The notes beneath the pieces were generated by a model, which was not told where the DNA came from, did no database searches, and worked only from the letters and a program-made list of their open reading frames with translations. A DNA stretch of 64,000 bases from Rhizorhabdus histidinilytica. GTDB taxonomy: Bacteria > Pseudomonadota > Alphaproteobacteria > Sphingomonadales > Sphingomonadaceae. This document shows, in pieces, positions 1 to 7,815 of the stretch. Position numbers and translations under genes: made by a program. Each line of letters starts with the position of its first letter. Position 1 is the stretch's first letter. The DNA is taken from NCBI RefSeq assembly GCF_900167915.1, contig NZ_FUYM01000002.1:1-64000 (forward strand), written 5' to 3'.

Positions 1-11
1 AACCCAAGTGT

Positions 12-88
<77 letters not shown>

Positions 89-188
89 ACACTCCACCAG
101 CAAAACACAACACGCACATACCACCACCACCCCGCCAGACACTCCGTCTCGCGGGCCGCAACCGCTCGCACCCATATCCCCAGTCGCC

Positions 189-213
189 GCCGCCCTTTAA
201 CGCGAAAGGCGGC
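189..213 (+). terminator. Possible terminator hairpin after tRNA-fMet
   Basis: GCCGCC-C-TTT pairs with AAAGGCGGC (one bulged C) around the loop AACGCG. There is no T tract afterwards, so this is a weak call. Its position about 100 bp after the tRNA fits the end of an rRNA operon transcript. Confidence 0.35.
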
Positions 214-225
214 ATCGTTGCGCCC

Positions 226-241
226 TTTGCGTACACGCAAA
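226..241. promoter_or_regulatory. Palindrome site 1: TTTGCG-TACA-CGCAAA
   Basis: Perfect 6+6 bp inverted repeat with a 4-bp spacer, about 400 bp upstream of the collagen-like lipoprotein gene. It shares the core TTGCG-N4-CGCAA with four other sites in the first 22.6 kb. Function unknown: an operator (its 5-4-5 geometry resembles CRP/FNR-family boxes) or a partition-type site are both possible. Confidence 0.55.
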
Positions 242-638
242 TCGACTGCGATGAGCGGACATGGCCGCCAGTGGCCGGCCCGGCGGCGCGACACTGGCCC
301 GATGGCGCTTCGTGGCGTTTGCCGGGATTGGCCGAGCGTAGTCTTACGCGGCTTTTGCATCCGGTTTGAACCTGACCCCGACAGCGGCCCGTATGGGAGC
401 TTTGCGAAAGCACCGACGGACTTTTCGGACGATGATCTCCTCCCATCCGAGCTTTGCGAGGCTGTGAAGCCGCATTGCGGCGATGGGTCTGCGTCGCTCA
501 TTTTTCACAGAACGTTGACCCCTGCGGATCGCGTGGGATGCCGCCGTATCGGTTTCTGTTGAACAGCGAAAACACCCCGTCCGCTGCCTAGAAAGCGGCG
601 TCGCCCTTCGTCATGCGACGTCAATTGGGGTAAAGATC

Positions 639-2483
639 ATGTCGAATTCCGCCTATCCGCATTCCGTCAGGCGGCGCCTGCTGAGTGCGAGCGCCCTGTC
701 GATCCTGCTTCTCGCTTCCGCCTGCTCCGACGGTATCGGCTTCGATATCGGCAAGGGCGCCGGCCCGACTTCGCCGTCCGGCCCCAGTGGACCGTCTGGC
801 CCCAGTGGACCGTCGGGCCCGAGTGGACCGTCTGATCCGAGCGGCCCAGGTGGCCCGAGCGGCCCCGGGGGCCCCTCCGGCCCCGACGGTCCCTCCGGTC
901 CGGGTGGCCCCACCGGCCCCACCGGCCCCGGCGGTCCGACCGGCCCAGGAGGCCCGACCTCGCCCAGCGGTCCGACGGGACCTGCTGGACCTACCGGACC
1001 GACAGGGCCTGCGGGACCCACCGGGCCGACCGGCCCTGGCGGACCAACCGGACCTGGCGGACCGACCGGTCCTGGCGGACCGACTGGTCCGGGCGGCCCG
1101 ACGGGACCCACGGGGCCGACGGGACCAACCGGCCCGACTGGCCCGACTGGCCCTGGCGGACCGACTGGTCCGACCGACCCGACAGGGCCGAGCGGTCCCT
1201 CGGCGGCTCCGGGGACACCGGTGGGCATCTCGATCGGCGGCACTTCGCCGCTGGGCCCGACCGGACCAAGCACGCTGATCGGCGCCAATATCCTGCCGGG
1301 CGGTGAACCCTCGACCGGGACCCTGGCCACCGTCGACCTGCTGACCGGGGACGGCACTGTCGCCGACGTCAAGTTGCCGACCAGCGCCGAGGGCCTCAGT
1401 GACGGCCTCGCATCGGTCGGCTCGCTTGTTGGCGCCGTCGCCGGCCAGCCCATTGGGGATGCGGTCACCGGGCTGACGGACCGGCTCGCGCCGACATTGA
1501 GCCCGGTCACCGGCGCGGTCGACGGCATCCTGTCGCCGGTGCTGGGCGCGGCCAACAATGCGCTCTCGCCGCTCACCGACCCGCTCGTCGGATCGGACGG
1601 CGCGCTCGCGCCGCTGACGGGGGCGGTGACCGGCCTGCTCGACGGGGTGGTCGGCAACCTGCCGGGCACGCCGCAGAGTGGCGCCTTCGCAGGACCGCTT
1701 GCGGGGATCGACCTGGCGGGCTCGAAGCTCAGCGGCGCATCGACCGGCGATACGCTGGTCGGGCTCAACCTGCTGCCCGGCCCGGCCGGCGCTACGCCGG
1801 TCACCGGCACGCTGGCGACGGCCGGCCTCCTGTCGGGTGGGCAGGTGGTCAGCCTCGGCCTGGCCAACACGGCGCCCGGCGTCGAGGCGGGCCTGCAGCC
1901 GGTCGTCAACCTGACCGGCGCGCTGCTCGGGCCGCAGGTGGGTGGAACGGTCGGCGAGCTCAGCTCGACGCTGGCGCCGCCGGTCGCGGCGCTGACCTCG
2001 ACCGTCCAGACGATCGCCAACCCGATCGTCAGCACGGTCAACACGCTCGCGACCCCGGTCGCGGGGCCGCTGCTCACTCCGACCGGTCCGCTCGCGCCCG
2101 TCACCAATATCGTCCAGACCGCGGTCTCGACGGTCGGCTCGGCGCTCGCCAACACCGGCGGGGGAACCGGAGGATCGCCGTCGGGCCCGGGGGACATCCT
2201 CGCCCCGGTGACCAATGTGGTCGGTTCGGTGCTCGGCGGCGGTACAGGCGGCTCGCCGTCCGGGTCGGGCGACATCCTGGCGCCGGTCACGGGCATCGTC
2301 GGTTCGGTTCTCGGCGGAGCCTCGGGTGGTTCGCCGGCCGATCCGGGCGCGGTCCTCGCGCCCGTCACCGGTCTGGTCGGATCGGTTCTCGGTGGAGCGG
2401 GGGGGACCGCGCCGACCGGACCGGCAGGACCTCTCGCCCCGGTCACCAACCTGCTCGGTGGCCTGCTGGGCAGGGGCTCCTGA
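639..2483 (+). CDS. Collagen-like Gly-Pro-X repeat lipoprotein
   Basis: A 614-aa exported protein. Residues 1-29 form a lipoprotein signal with lipobox LASAC (Cys29), so it should be anchored in a membrane. Residues about 42-190 are an almost unbroken run of collagen triplets, nearly all Gly-Pro-Ser, Gly-Pro-Thr or Gly-Pro-Gly, with Pro always in the X position. A low-complexity Gly/Ala/Leu-rich middle follows. The C-terminus carries four to five copies of a 26-27-residue unit beginning LAPVTN or LAPVTG (DNA 2091-2480). Start ATG has GGGG upstream at 626-629. Bacterial collagen-like proteins commonly form surface triple helices and act in adhesion or biofilm; that role here is inferred. A strong GC-rich hairpin follows the stop, so it seems monocistronic. 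The cognate export route beyond the lipoprotein signal is unknown. Confidence 0.85.
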   Translation: MSNSAYPHSVRRRLLSASALSILLLASACSDGIGFDIGKGAGPTSPSGPSGPSGPSGPSGPSGPSDPSGPGGPSGPGGPSGPDGPSGPGGPTGPTGPGGPTGPGGPTSPSGPTGPAGPTGPTGPAGPTGPTGPGGPTGPGGPTGPGGPTGPGGPTGPTGPTGPTGPTGPTGPGGPTGPTDPTGPSGPSAAPGTPVGISIGGTSPLGPTGPSTLIGANILPGGEPSTGTLATVDLLTGDGTVADVKLPTSAEGLSDGLASVGSLVGAVAGQPIGDAVTGLTDRLAPTLSPVTGAVDGILSPVLGAANNALSPLTDPLVGSDGALAPLTGAVTGLLDGVVGNLPGTPQSGAFAGPLAGIDLAGSKLSGASTGDTLVGLNLLPGPAGATPVTGTLATAGLLSGGQVVSLGLANTAPGVEAGLQPVVNLTGALLGPQVGGTVGELSSTLAPPVAALTSTVQTIANPIVSTVNTLATPVAGPLLTPTGPLAPVTNIVQTAVSTVGSALANTGGGTGGSPSGPGDILAPVTNVVGSVLGGGTGGSPSGSGDILAPVTGIVGSVLGGASGGSPADPGAVLAPVTGLVGSVLGGAGGTAPTGPAGPLAPVTNLLGGLLGRGS

Positions 2484-2487
2484 CCGC

Positions 2488-2520
2488 CTCCCGGCCCGCC
2501 TCCCATGGGCGGGCCGGGAG
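2488..2520 (+). terminator. Strong hairpin terminator after the collagen-like gene
   Basis: Perfect 13-bp stem (2488-2500 / 2508-2520) around a 7-base loop, starting 5 bp after the stop codon. There is no T tract, as often seen in GC-rich genomes. Confidence 0.6.
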
Positions 2521-2548
2521 CAACCCCTACATCAGAGGCGTCCATCAG

Positions 2549-3055
2549 ATGCTCAATGAAATCTCCTCGAAGCGCGGCGGCGAACTGCTCGACGAACGGC
2601 TGTCCTCGCCGGTGCGCTTTCCGTCCTGCCGCCTTCTGTCGAGGGGGGACTGCATCGTCGACCTCCAGGGCGAAGACGCCTCTCGCGAAGGCGGCAGTGA
2701 CGGGCCCAGCGATCGAGTCCATGTCGGTTCGGTCGTCTGCCTCGATCTGCCGCTGATCGGCCTGCGCAACGCTCGGGTGCTATGGATCCAGGCGGGGCAG
2801 GCCTGCTGCCGACTGCTCGTTCCGCTCACCGAGAGCGAATTGCGGGCGTCGGTCGGCGAAAGCCGTCCTGTCCCGCCGCCGATCCCCCGCCCCGTCGGGG
2901 GCGGGGTGGCCCAGGCGGTGGAGATCATGCGGATCCCCACCGGCCCCGCGCTCCGACCGGTATCGAGCCTCGCCGACGGGATCGACCGCATGGTGATCCT
3001 CAGCCTCACCCTCGTCCTCGCCACCTGGATCGCGCTTTACGTCCTGCCCTTCTGA
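2549..3055 (+). CDS. PilZ-like domain protein with C-terminal membrane anchor
   Basis: A 168-aa protein. Residues about 20-100 have the pattern of a PilZ beta-barrel: a V-C-L-D-L-P strand, A-R-V-L-W-I, then C-C-R-L-L-V-P-L. PilZ domains usually bind cyclic di-GMP, but the RxxxR and (D/N)xSxxG binding motifs are not clearly present, so this one may not. A proline-rich linker leads to one transmembrane helix at the extreme C-terminus (about 148-168), which would leave the domain in the cytoplasm. The ATG is preceded by AGAGG with good spacing. It lies 65 bp after the collagen-like gene, beyond a hairpin. A GGDEF enzyme elsewhere in the window could supply cyclic di-GMP. PilZ assignment is from pattern only. 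Confidence 0.6.
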   Translation: MLNEISSKRGGELLDERLSSPVRFPSCRLLSRGDCIVDLQGEDASREGGSDGPSDRVHVGSVVCLDLPLIGLRNARVLWIQAGQACCRLLVPLTESELRASVGESRPVPPPIPRPVGGGVAQAVEIMRIPTGPALRPVSSLADGIDRMVILSLTLVLATWIALYVLPF

Positions 3056-3200
3056 TCCCCTTTCAGGGATTGCCCCAAGGAACGCTTCGGAGAAGCTTTG
3101 CTCCCGGCAAAATCTCCGGTCTGTCCGTCCACCCCAAGCGGACCCGGCAGCGTTCGTTGTTCAGCAGGGCGGGATTGTTCCCGTAGCTTTGCGTAACCCC

Positions 3201-3235
3201 AAGCCGCCGTCCGCTCCCTATAGCGGCGGCGGCTT
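3201..3235. terminator. Bidirectional terminator between convergent genes
   Basis: AAGCCGCCG (3201-3209) pairs with CGGCGGCTT (3227-3235), with TTTCGTTT after it on the plus strand and a matching A-rich start for the minus strand. It sits between the PilZ-like gene (+) and cpaA (-). Confidence 0.6.
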
Positions 3236-3240
3236 TCGTT

Positions 3241-3696
3241 TCAGATCATGAAGGGGAGACGGCCGGCCAGCGGCACGGCGGCGGCGATCGCTATCGCCAC
3301 GCCATAGGGCACGCCCCGTGCGGTCGCGCGCCTGCCGAACGGCAGGATCAGCAGCGCGAGGATCGCGCCCGTCACGGCCATGATCGCGGCCGCTTCCAGC
3401 GCTTCGTTTCCCGGAAGCCACAGCAGCAGCGCAGCGCTCAGCTTGACGTCGCCGCCGCCCCATGCCCGGATCGCAAACAGCAACAGGAGCAGGGGGAAGG
3501 CGACCGCGATCACCACCGCCTGCCCGATGAGGCGGGCGAGGAGATCGGGCGCCGCGGCGAGCCAATAGGGTGCCGCCAGCAGCGCGATCAGAACGACGAG
3601 GCGGTTCGGGATGATGCGCGACCGGAGATCGGCGATGGCGCAGGCCAGCAGGATCGCCAGCACGGCGACGACGAGCGCGGCGGCCACGCCCGGCAT
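3241..3696 (-). CDS. cpaA: Prepilin peptidase CpaA/TadV (A24 family)
   Basis: A 151-aa polytopic membrane aspartyl protease that cleaves and probably processes the Flp prepilin and pseudopilins of the Tad system. The two catalytic Asp residues are visible: D23 in A-D-L-R-S-R-I-I-P-N and D83 in the G-G-G-D-V-K motif. About four to five hydrophobic segments surround them. The length matches the short CpaA/TadV forms that lack the N-terminal methylase domain. It is the last gene of an apparent minus-strand operon after the oxygenase gene (29-bp gap), and lies about 6 kb away from the main tad locus instead of inside it. Confidence 0.85.
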   Translation of the reverse strand: MPGVAAALVVAVLAILLACAIADLRSRIIPNRLVVLIALLAAPYWLAAAPDLLARLIGQAVVIAVAFPLLLLLFAIRAWGGGDVKLSAALLLWLPGNEALEAAAIMAVTGAILALLILPFGRRATARGVPYGVAIAIAAAVPLAGRLPFMI

Positions 3697-3725
3697 CGGC
3701 GGGCACGCCGCCCCGGACCCCGCGA

Positions 3726-4286
3726 TCAGCGCCAGCGGGGCCCCTCGACCCAGGAAACGAGGCTGCGGCGGACGCCGCCGGTGACGGGCAGCACGCGATG
3801 CTGCATCCAGGACGGGAAGATCAACAGGCTGCCCCGCGGCGCGAACAGGGCGCCCGGGTGCTGCAGCCCGAAGAATTCGAAGGCGCCGCCTTCATAATCG
3901 GACGGGTCCGACAATTGGACCACCAGCGACAATTTGCGGTCGTAAGGGCGGGTCGATTCCAGCCATACGTCCTGATGCCAGTCATATTTGCCATGGCTGG
4001 TGCCATGATATTCGGTGAACTGCAGATCGAAGGGGGCGACGATGTCGACACCGAAATTGGTACGGTTCGATGAGACGACGAAGCTCATCAGCCGGGCGAC
4101 GATCGCCTGCTCCGCGCCGGTGTCGAGCCAGCGCACCACCGAGGAGCGATAGCCGTCGTCCTGTCTCGTATCCTTGGCGAAACCGACCGTCGCCGTCTGC
4201 GGCGCATAGCGCAGCCCGCGCTCGATGATGTGGTCGCACTCGTCAGGCGACAGCGCCGATGTCCAAACCTCCCAGACATTGTTCAT
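3726..4286 (-). CDS. Prolyl-4-hydroxylase-like 2OG-Fe(II) oxygenase
   Basis: A 186-aa P4Hc/PKHD-type dioxygenase. The iron ligands are visible as H104-x-D106 (motif D-W-H-Q-D) and H163 (M-Q-H-R), and R173/R174 lie at the position that binds 2-oxoglutarate (G-G-V-R-R-S-L). The E-G-G-A-F strand and the R-G-S-L-L-I-F-P segment are typical of the family. Members hydroxylate proline or other residues in peptides, or small molecules; the substrate here is unknown. It lies between the TpsB-like gene (40-bp gap, containing palindrome site 2) and cpaA. The collagen-like lipoprotein gene ends 1.2 kb away on the other strand and is an obvious but untested candidate substrate. No signal peptide is present, so the enzyme should act in the cytoplasm. 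Confidence 0.8.
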   Translation of the reverse strand: MNNVWEVWTSALSPDECDHIIERGLRYAPQTATVGFAKDTRQDDGYRSSVVRWLDTGAEQAIVARLMSFVVSSNRTNFGVDIVAPFDLQFTEYHGTSHGKYDWHQDVWLESTRPYDRKLSLVVQLSDPSDYEGGAFEFFGLQHPGALFAPRGSLLIFPSWMQHRVLPVTGGVRRSLVSWVEGPRWR

Positions 4287-4305
4287 CGCAGCGCCTCGCT
4301 ATCGA

Positions 4306-4323
4306 TTTTGCGTATCCGCAAAA
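4306..4323. promoter_or_regulatory. Palindrome site 2: TTTTGCG-TATC-CGCAAAA
   Basis: Perfect 7+7 bp inverted repeat, spacer TATC, in the 40-bp gap between the TpsB-like gene and the oxygenase gene, 20 bp upstream of the oxygenase start. It could be an operator for an internal promoter, or an intrinsic attenuator hairpin. Confidence 0.55.
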
Positions 4324-4326
4324 ATG

Positions 4327-5988
4327 TCAGAACCCATATCCGAAGCTGCCGAACAGCCGGGCCTTGCGGCTGTAGCCCGGGCCGGGGCGATCGATCGGAA
4401 CCGCGACCTCGACGCCGAGGCGCACCTTGCCCAACTGGAGACGGACGCCGCCGCCTGCCGACGCGAGCGAGAATTTCTCCGCGGCGATGCCGTAGAAGGG
4501 GCGTGCCTCGGTCCGTCCAAGCCCGCCGTCGACGAAGGCGAAAACCGACGTGCCCTTGATTCGGCTCTTCGGCAGGGGCAGCGTCCAGCTCAGTTCGGCG
4601 GTGCCGGTCGCGCCGCGATCGGCCGTCACCGTGCCGACACGGAAGGCGCGTCCCGCGCCCGAGCCGCCGAGCGCAAGCCGTTCGGTGACCGGCAGCTTGT
4701 CGCGGCTATATTGCGCATTGGTGGTCAGCTTCGCGATCAGGTTCTTGGTGATCGCGTTGACGACCACGGTCTGGACGTTGACCTTGGTGAAGTCCTTTTC
4801 GGTGAAGCCTGCGAAGGCCTTGGCATCGAGAATGTCGAGGCCGCGGCTGACGACGGCCGTCATCGCATAGCCGCTCTTCTCGGCCGATCGCGAGAAGCTC
4901 GCGCCGAGCCGGATCGCGCGCGACCGATAGTCGCCGAAGCGGGTGTCGAGATAGTAGTTGCTGCTGTCGATACCATCGAGCGAGGCGCTGACCGACAGGT
5001 TGGTCTTGTAGGAGCGGATCACCGGATAGCTCAGCGAAATCCCCGCCAGGGTCGCGCGTCCGTCGATGTCGCCGAGCGTGGCGTTGCGCGACTGCGACTT
5101 GAGACGCGCCGCGGTAACGGTCGCGGTCATGCCGTTGCTGGCGATCGGCGTCGCATGGCTGACCGTGTAGAACTGGTAGCGATCGGGATGGAGCGGCAGA
5201 TAGGCGCTGACCTTGGTGGTGTCGCCTTCGCGCAGCAGATTGTTGGCGGTCACGGTCGCCTGCGCCTGGAAAGCGCTGGTCACGTTGCTCACGCCGTTAT
5301 TGTCGATCGCGATGCCGAGATGGAAAGGGCGGCGGCGAAGCGTGAGATCGAGCGCGAGCGAGCCGGCGGCGTCGAGCTGCCGCACCGACGCCTCGACCGT
5401 CTGGCCTGGCATGTCGCGCATCAGCGACAGGCTTCGCTCGAGCACGCTCTTGCGCAGCGGCGTGCTGCGCATGATCCGCGCGATATGCGCCTTGACGAGT
5501 TCGGTCGGCGCGTCGTCGGGAAGTCCCTTGATGCTATATTGCTTGACCGCGCCTTCGACCAGCTGGACCGTCAGCACGCCCTGTTCGAGCCGCTGGGCGG
5601 GGATCGCCACCGAATAGAAGGCGATGTCGCTCTGCGCATAGACCTTGCCGACCGCTTCGACGATCGCCTTGAGCACGTCCTGGGTGAGTGCCTGGCCGCG
5701 ATAGGTGGTGGTGATCGCCTCCAGCGTCGCGAGCGGCAGCGAGCTTCCCGCGAAACGGATATTGGTCAGGTTCACCGCCGCGGCGGAAGCGGCGACGTTG
5801 AAGGCAGGCCGGGGAATCGAGACGCGCGGCACACCCGGCAGAGTCGGAACGACACGATCGGTCCGATCGCGATCGATGACCGGCGCCTGCGCGCGGTCGG
5901 CCTGGATGTCGGCTGCAGCGGGAGCCTGGGCTCCCAGCGGTGAGGCGAGACTCAGCCCGAGCAGGGCCAGGGCTATACGCGGCTTCAT
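4327..5988 (-). CDS. ShlB/FhaC/HecB-family outer-membrane transporter (TpsB)
   Basis: A 553-aa two-partner-secretion pore of the Omp85 superfamily. A signal peptide is at residues 1-20 (ends S-P-L-G-A-Q-A). After a charged linker there is a POTRA region (about 70-240), and the remainder is a 16-strand-type beta barrel, with the family's G-G-S-G-A-G-R-A-F segment near residue 445 and a terminal Phe (F-G-Y-G-F) typical of outer-membrane proteins. TpsB proteins export a large TpsA exoprotein, normally encoded next door; no TpsA candidate with a TPS domain is in this window. It is the first gene of the apparent operon TpsB - oxygenase - cpaA. Its substrate is unknown. Confidence 0.85.
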   Translation of the reverse strand: MKPRIALALLGLSLASPLGAQAPAAADIQADRAQAPVIDRDRTDRVVPTLPGVPRVSIPRPAFNVAASAAAVNLTNIRFAGSSLPLATLEAITTTYRGQALTQDVLKAIVEAVGKVYAQSDIAFYSVAIPAQRLEQGVLTVQLVEGAVKQYSIKGLPDDAPTELVKAHIARIMRSTPLRKSVLERSLSLMRDMPGQTVEASVRQLDAAGSLALDLTLRRRPFHLGIAIDNNGVSNVTSAFQAQATVTANNLLREGDTTKVSAYLPLHPDRYQFYTVSHATPIASNGMTATVTAARLKSQSRNATLGDIDGRATLAGISLSYPVIRSYKTNLSVSASLDGIDSSNYYLDTRFGDYRSRAIRLGASFSRSAEKSGYAMTAVVSRGLDILDAKAFAGFTEKDFTKVNVQTVVVNAITKNLIAKLTTNAQYSRDKLPVTERLALGGSGAGRAFRVGTVTADRGATGTAELSWTLPLPKSRIKGTSVFAFVDGGLGRTEARPFYGIAAEKFSLASAGGGVRLQLGKVRLGVEVAVPIDRPGPGYSRKARLFGSFGYGF

Positions 5989-6658
5989 CGCTCAAGCACT
6001 CCACGGATTACACATACAGGGCAGACGATGCTGCCGTTCCCGGAGCGCCCCTGCCGCTATCGGCGGTACCGCAATCACCGTCGCTTTCACGCGGAACAAC
6101 AACCGGAGCGGATGGAATCCGACCACTGCCGGTCACGCTTCGCCCTGGGCGACGGTCCCTGGCGATCATCCGGGAAAACAAGGCGGAATCGATGCCGCCG
6201 GGAAGAAAGGGCGGATAGGCCGGCGGCGCCGCCCGGCAGGGGCAGTCCGGCCCGGATTTTCGGAGCTGTTCCCTATTCAGCAAGCAAAAAGCGGACGGAA
6301 ATCACACTGTTCCAGTCGAGATTGTCGGCGTCGATCGGAGACGTCGCGGGAATTTTCGATAAGAACCGATCTGGACCCTGTTTTTCTGGTAAATAAATGG
6401 TTATTTTTGAAGGATATGGTTAGCTGATCTTGTCGGGCCGGGAAGATTCTCGATCGGATCGGACATTTCATCATTCATCGCCGATCAGGGCTGTCGGTGA
6501 ATTGGGAATCCCAGCACCGGGTCCGCGCTTTCCGTGCAGGTTGCGGATACGCAAAGCTGCGCTCTCATGGAACCGGATCGGATCGATCTCGGCATTCTCC
6601 CCCCGCCACGCGCCATTATGTTGCGTAGCGCATCACGCATCTGCGTTCCGGAGGGGGT
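5989..6658. other. 670-bp divergent intergenic region (TpsB / ParB-like)
   Basis: No gene can be supported. It must hold the promoters of the TpsB operon (leftward) and the ParB-like gene (rightward). Base composition drops sharply around 6340-6430, where AAATAA-ATGG-TTATTT (6391-6406) forms a perfect 6-bp palindrome. Palindrome site 3 is at 6541-6554, and a related TGCG-TAG-CGCA is near 6622-6632. Confidence 0.6.
6541..6554. promoter_or_regulatory. Palindrome site 3: TTGCG-GATA-CGCAA
   Basis: Perfect 5+5 bp palindrome, 104 bp upstream of the ParB-like gene. Read on the minus strand it is TTTGCG-TATC-CGCAA, nearly identical to site 2 including the spacer. It may be an autoregulatory or nucleation site for the ParB-like protein. 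Confidence 0.55.
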
Positions 6659-7669
6659 ATGGGCAATTTCATGAGAGAGATCTTCGGGGATATCTCGGGC
6701 GGCGGCACCGCGCACAAGGCGGGGCCGACGGGGGAGGGCGGCGACCTGGCCCATCTCGACGCGCGGCTCGCCGGAGCGGTGCGGAGCGGTGGCGACAGCA
6801 CCGGGATCGTGATGCTCCAGCCCGCCGAATGCGTGGTCTGGGACGGTAATCCACGCGACGTCCCGCGGCTGACGCCCGAGGGGTGCCGGAGCCTGATCGA
6901 GTCCATCGCGTCGGAAGGCGGCAATCGCATTCCCGTGCTGGTCCGGCGGGCGCGCGACGGCGCCGAGATTCCCTATGAACTGCTGGTCGGCAGCCGGCGG
7001 CGCTTCGCCGTCGACTGGCTCAACCACAATGGACGCCCGGAGCTTCGGTTGAGTGCCCTGATCGTTGATGTCAGTGACGAGGAGGCTTTCCGGATCGCCG
7101 ATCTGGAAAACCGCGAGCGTGCCGACATCTCCGAAATCGATCGCGCCCGCAGCTATCAGGCGGCGGTGGACCGCTTCTATGGCGGCGTCCAGTCGAAGAT
7201 GGCGCAGGCGCTGAGCCTGTCGAACAGCCAGCTCAGCCGCTTGCTGTCGCTGGCGCAACTGCCCGAGGCGGTGGTCGACGCCTTTCCCGCGCGTACCGAA
7301 CTGCGCGTACGGCACTCGGAAGTGCTGACCCCGCTGCTCCGTCGGCCTGAGCTGCGCGCCGCGATCATCGAGGCGGCCGTGGCGATCGCCGCGCAGCAGC
7401 AGCAACGGACCGCCAATAAACAGCCGTTGATCGCGGCGGCGGCGGTGCTGTCGCGGCTGCGCCAGGCGGCGACGTCGGAACCTTCGAAGCCCGAGCCGGT
7501 GGCGCTGATGGCGGGCGGTACCAAGGTCGGCGTCATGCGGCATGGTCGCGGCGGCGTCGTCGACGTCAGCCTGTCGGTCGGCGGCGATGTCGATGTCGAC
7601 AGCCTGTTGGCGGAACTGGGACGCCGCCTCCGCGATGCCCGACAGGAGGGAATGACGCGGGCAGCGTGA
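6659..7669 (+). CDS. ParB/RepB/Spo0J-family DNA-binding protein (orphan)
   Basis: A 336-aa ParB-family protein. The ParB N-terminal domain spans about 50-150, with the nucleotide-binding patch represented by G-S-R-R-R-F-A (family GERRxRA) and the following E-N-R-E-R-A-D-I-S-E-I-D-R-A box. A helix-turn-helix region (about 165-195, A-L-S-L-S-N-S-Q-L-S-R-L-L) follows, and then a C-terminal segment. Start ATG is preceded by GGAGGGGG. There is no parA beside it and no chromosomal-origin neighbours, so it is a paralogue of the housekeeping ParB or a plasmid-derived homologue. ParB proteins bind palindromic parS sites and act as CTP switches; TTGCG-N4-CGCAA palindromes around this gene are candidate targets. 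The R-R-R-F-A variant could change CTP handling. Confidence 0.8.
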   Translation: MGNFMREIFGDISGGGTAHKAGPTGEGGDLAHLDARLAGAVRSGGDSTGIVMLQPAECVVWDGNPRDVPRLTPEGCRSLIESIASEGGNRIPVLVRRARDGAEIPYELLVGSRRRFAVDWLNHNGRPELRLSALIVDVSDEEAFRIADLENRERADISEIDRARSYQAAVDRFYGGVQSKMAQALSLSNSQLSRLLSLAQLPEAVVDAFPARTELRVRHSEVLTPLLRRPELRAAIIEAAVAIAAQQQQRTANKQPLIAAAAVLSRLRQAATSEPSKPEPVALMAGGTKVGVMRHGRGGVVDVSLSVGGDVDVDSLLAELGRRLRDARQEGMTRAA

Positions 7670-7683
7670 ACGACCATGTTCGC

Positions 7684-7770
7684 CATTCCCGCGAAAGCGG
7701 GAAGCCACGGAAAGGGGCGCTGTTCGAGGCGAGGTGCCGCCGTCCATGGCTTCCTGCTCTCGCGGGAATG
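7684..7770. repeat. REP-like inverted pair (REPIN-type)
   Basis: A 24-nt unit (7684-7707, core ATTCCCGCGAAAGCGGGAA) recurs in inverted orientation at 7747-7770 with two mismatches. Each unit is itself palindromic. It fills the gap between the convergent ParB-like and response-regulator genes, so it may also act as a transcription stop. Confidence 0.7.
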
Positions 7771-7815
7771 ACGATGGGAACTGGCGATGTCCTGCGTGGA
7801 GTCCCTCTTTAGGGC

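Larger units (their letters stand above)
89..638. other. Non-coding leader region between tRNA-fMet and the collagen-like gene
   Basis: No convincing gene. It holds a terminator-like hairpin (189-213) that may end the upstream rRNA/tRNA transcript, the TTTGCG-N4-CGCAAA palindrome at 226-241, and a 6-bp hairpin CGTCGC/GCGACG (599-604 / 615-620) just before the ribosome binding site GGGG of the next gene. The open frame at 218-562 has no ribosome site and no recognisable protein character. Confidence 0.6.

Noticed and set aside
762-1209. Short-period DNA repeats that could suggest CRISPR or a satellite
   Set aside because: The 9-bp periodicity encodes collagen triplets; there are no constant repeat and unique spacer units.
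653-2722. 689-aa minus-strand frame opposite the collagen-like gene
   Set aside because: A Gly-Pro repeat in one strand automatically gives a long Gly-Pro frame on the other. The plus strand has the lipoprotein signal and ribosome site.
4225-5943. 572-aa plus-strand frame rich in Arg, Asp and Gly
   Set aside because: It is the shadow of the TpsB gene, which has a signal peptide, POTRA region and terminal Phe.
6659-7669. Reading the ParB-like gene as part of the chromosomal parABS locus
   Set aside because: No parA, gidA/B or canonical parS (TGTTTCACGTGAAACA) was seen nearby.
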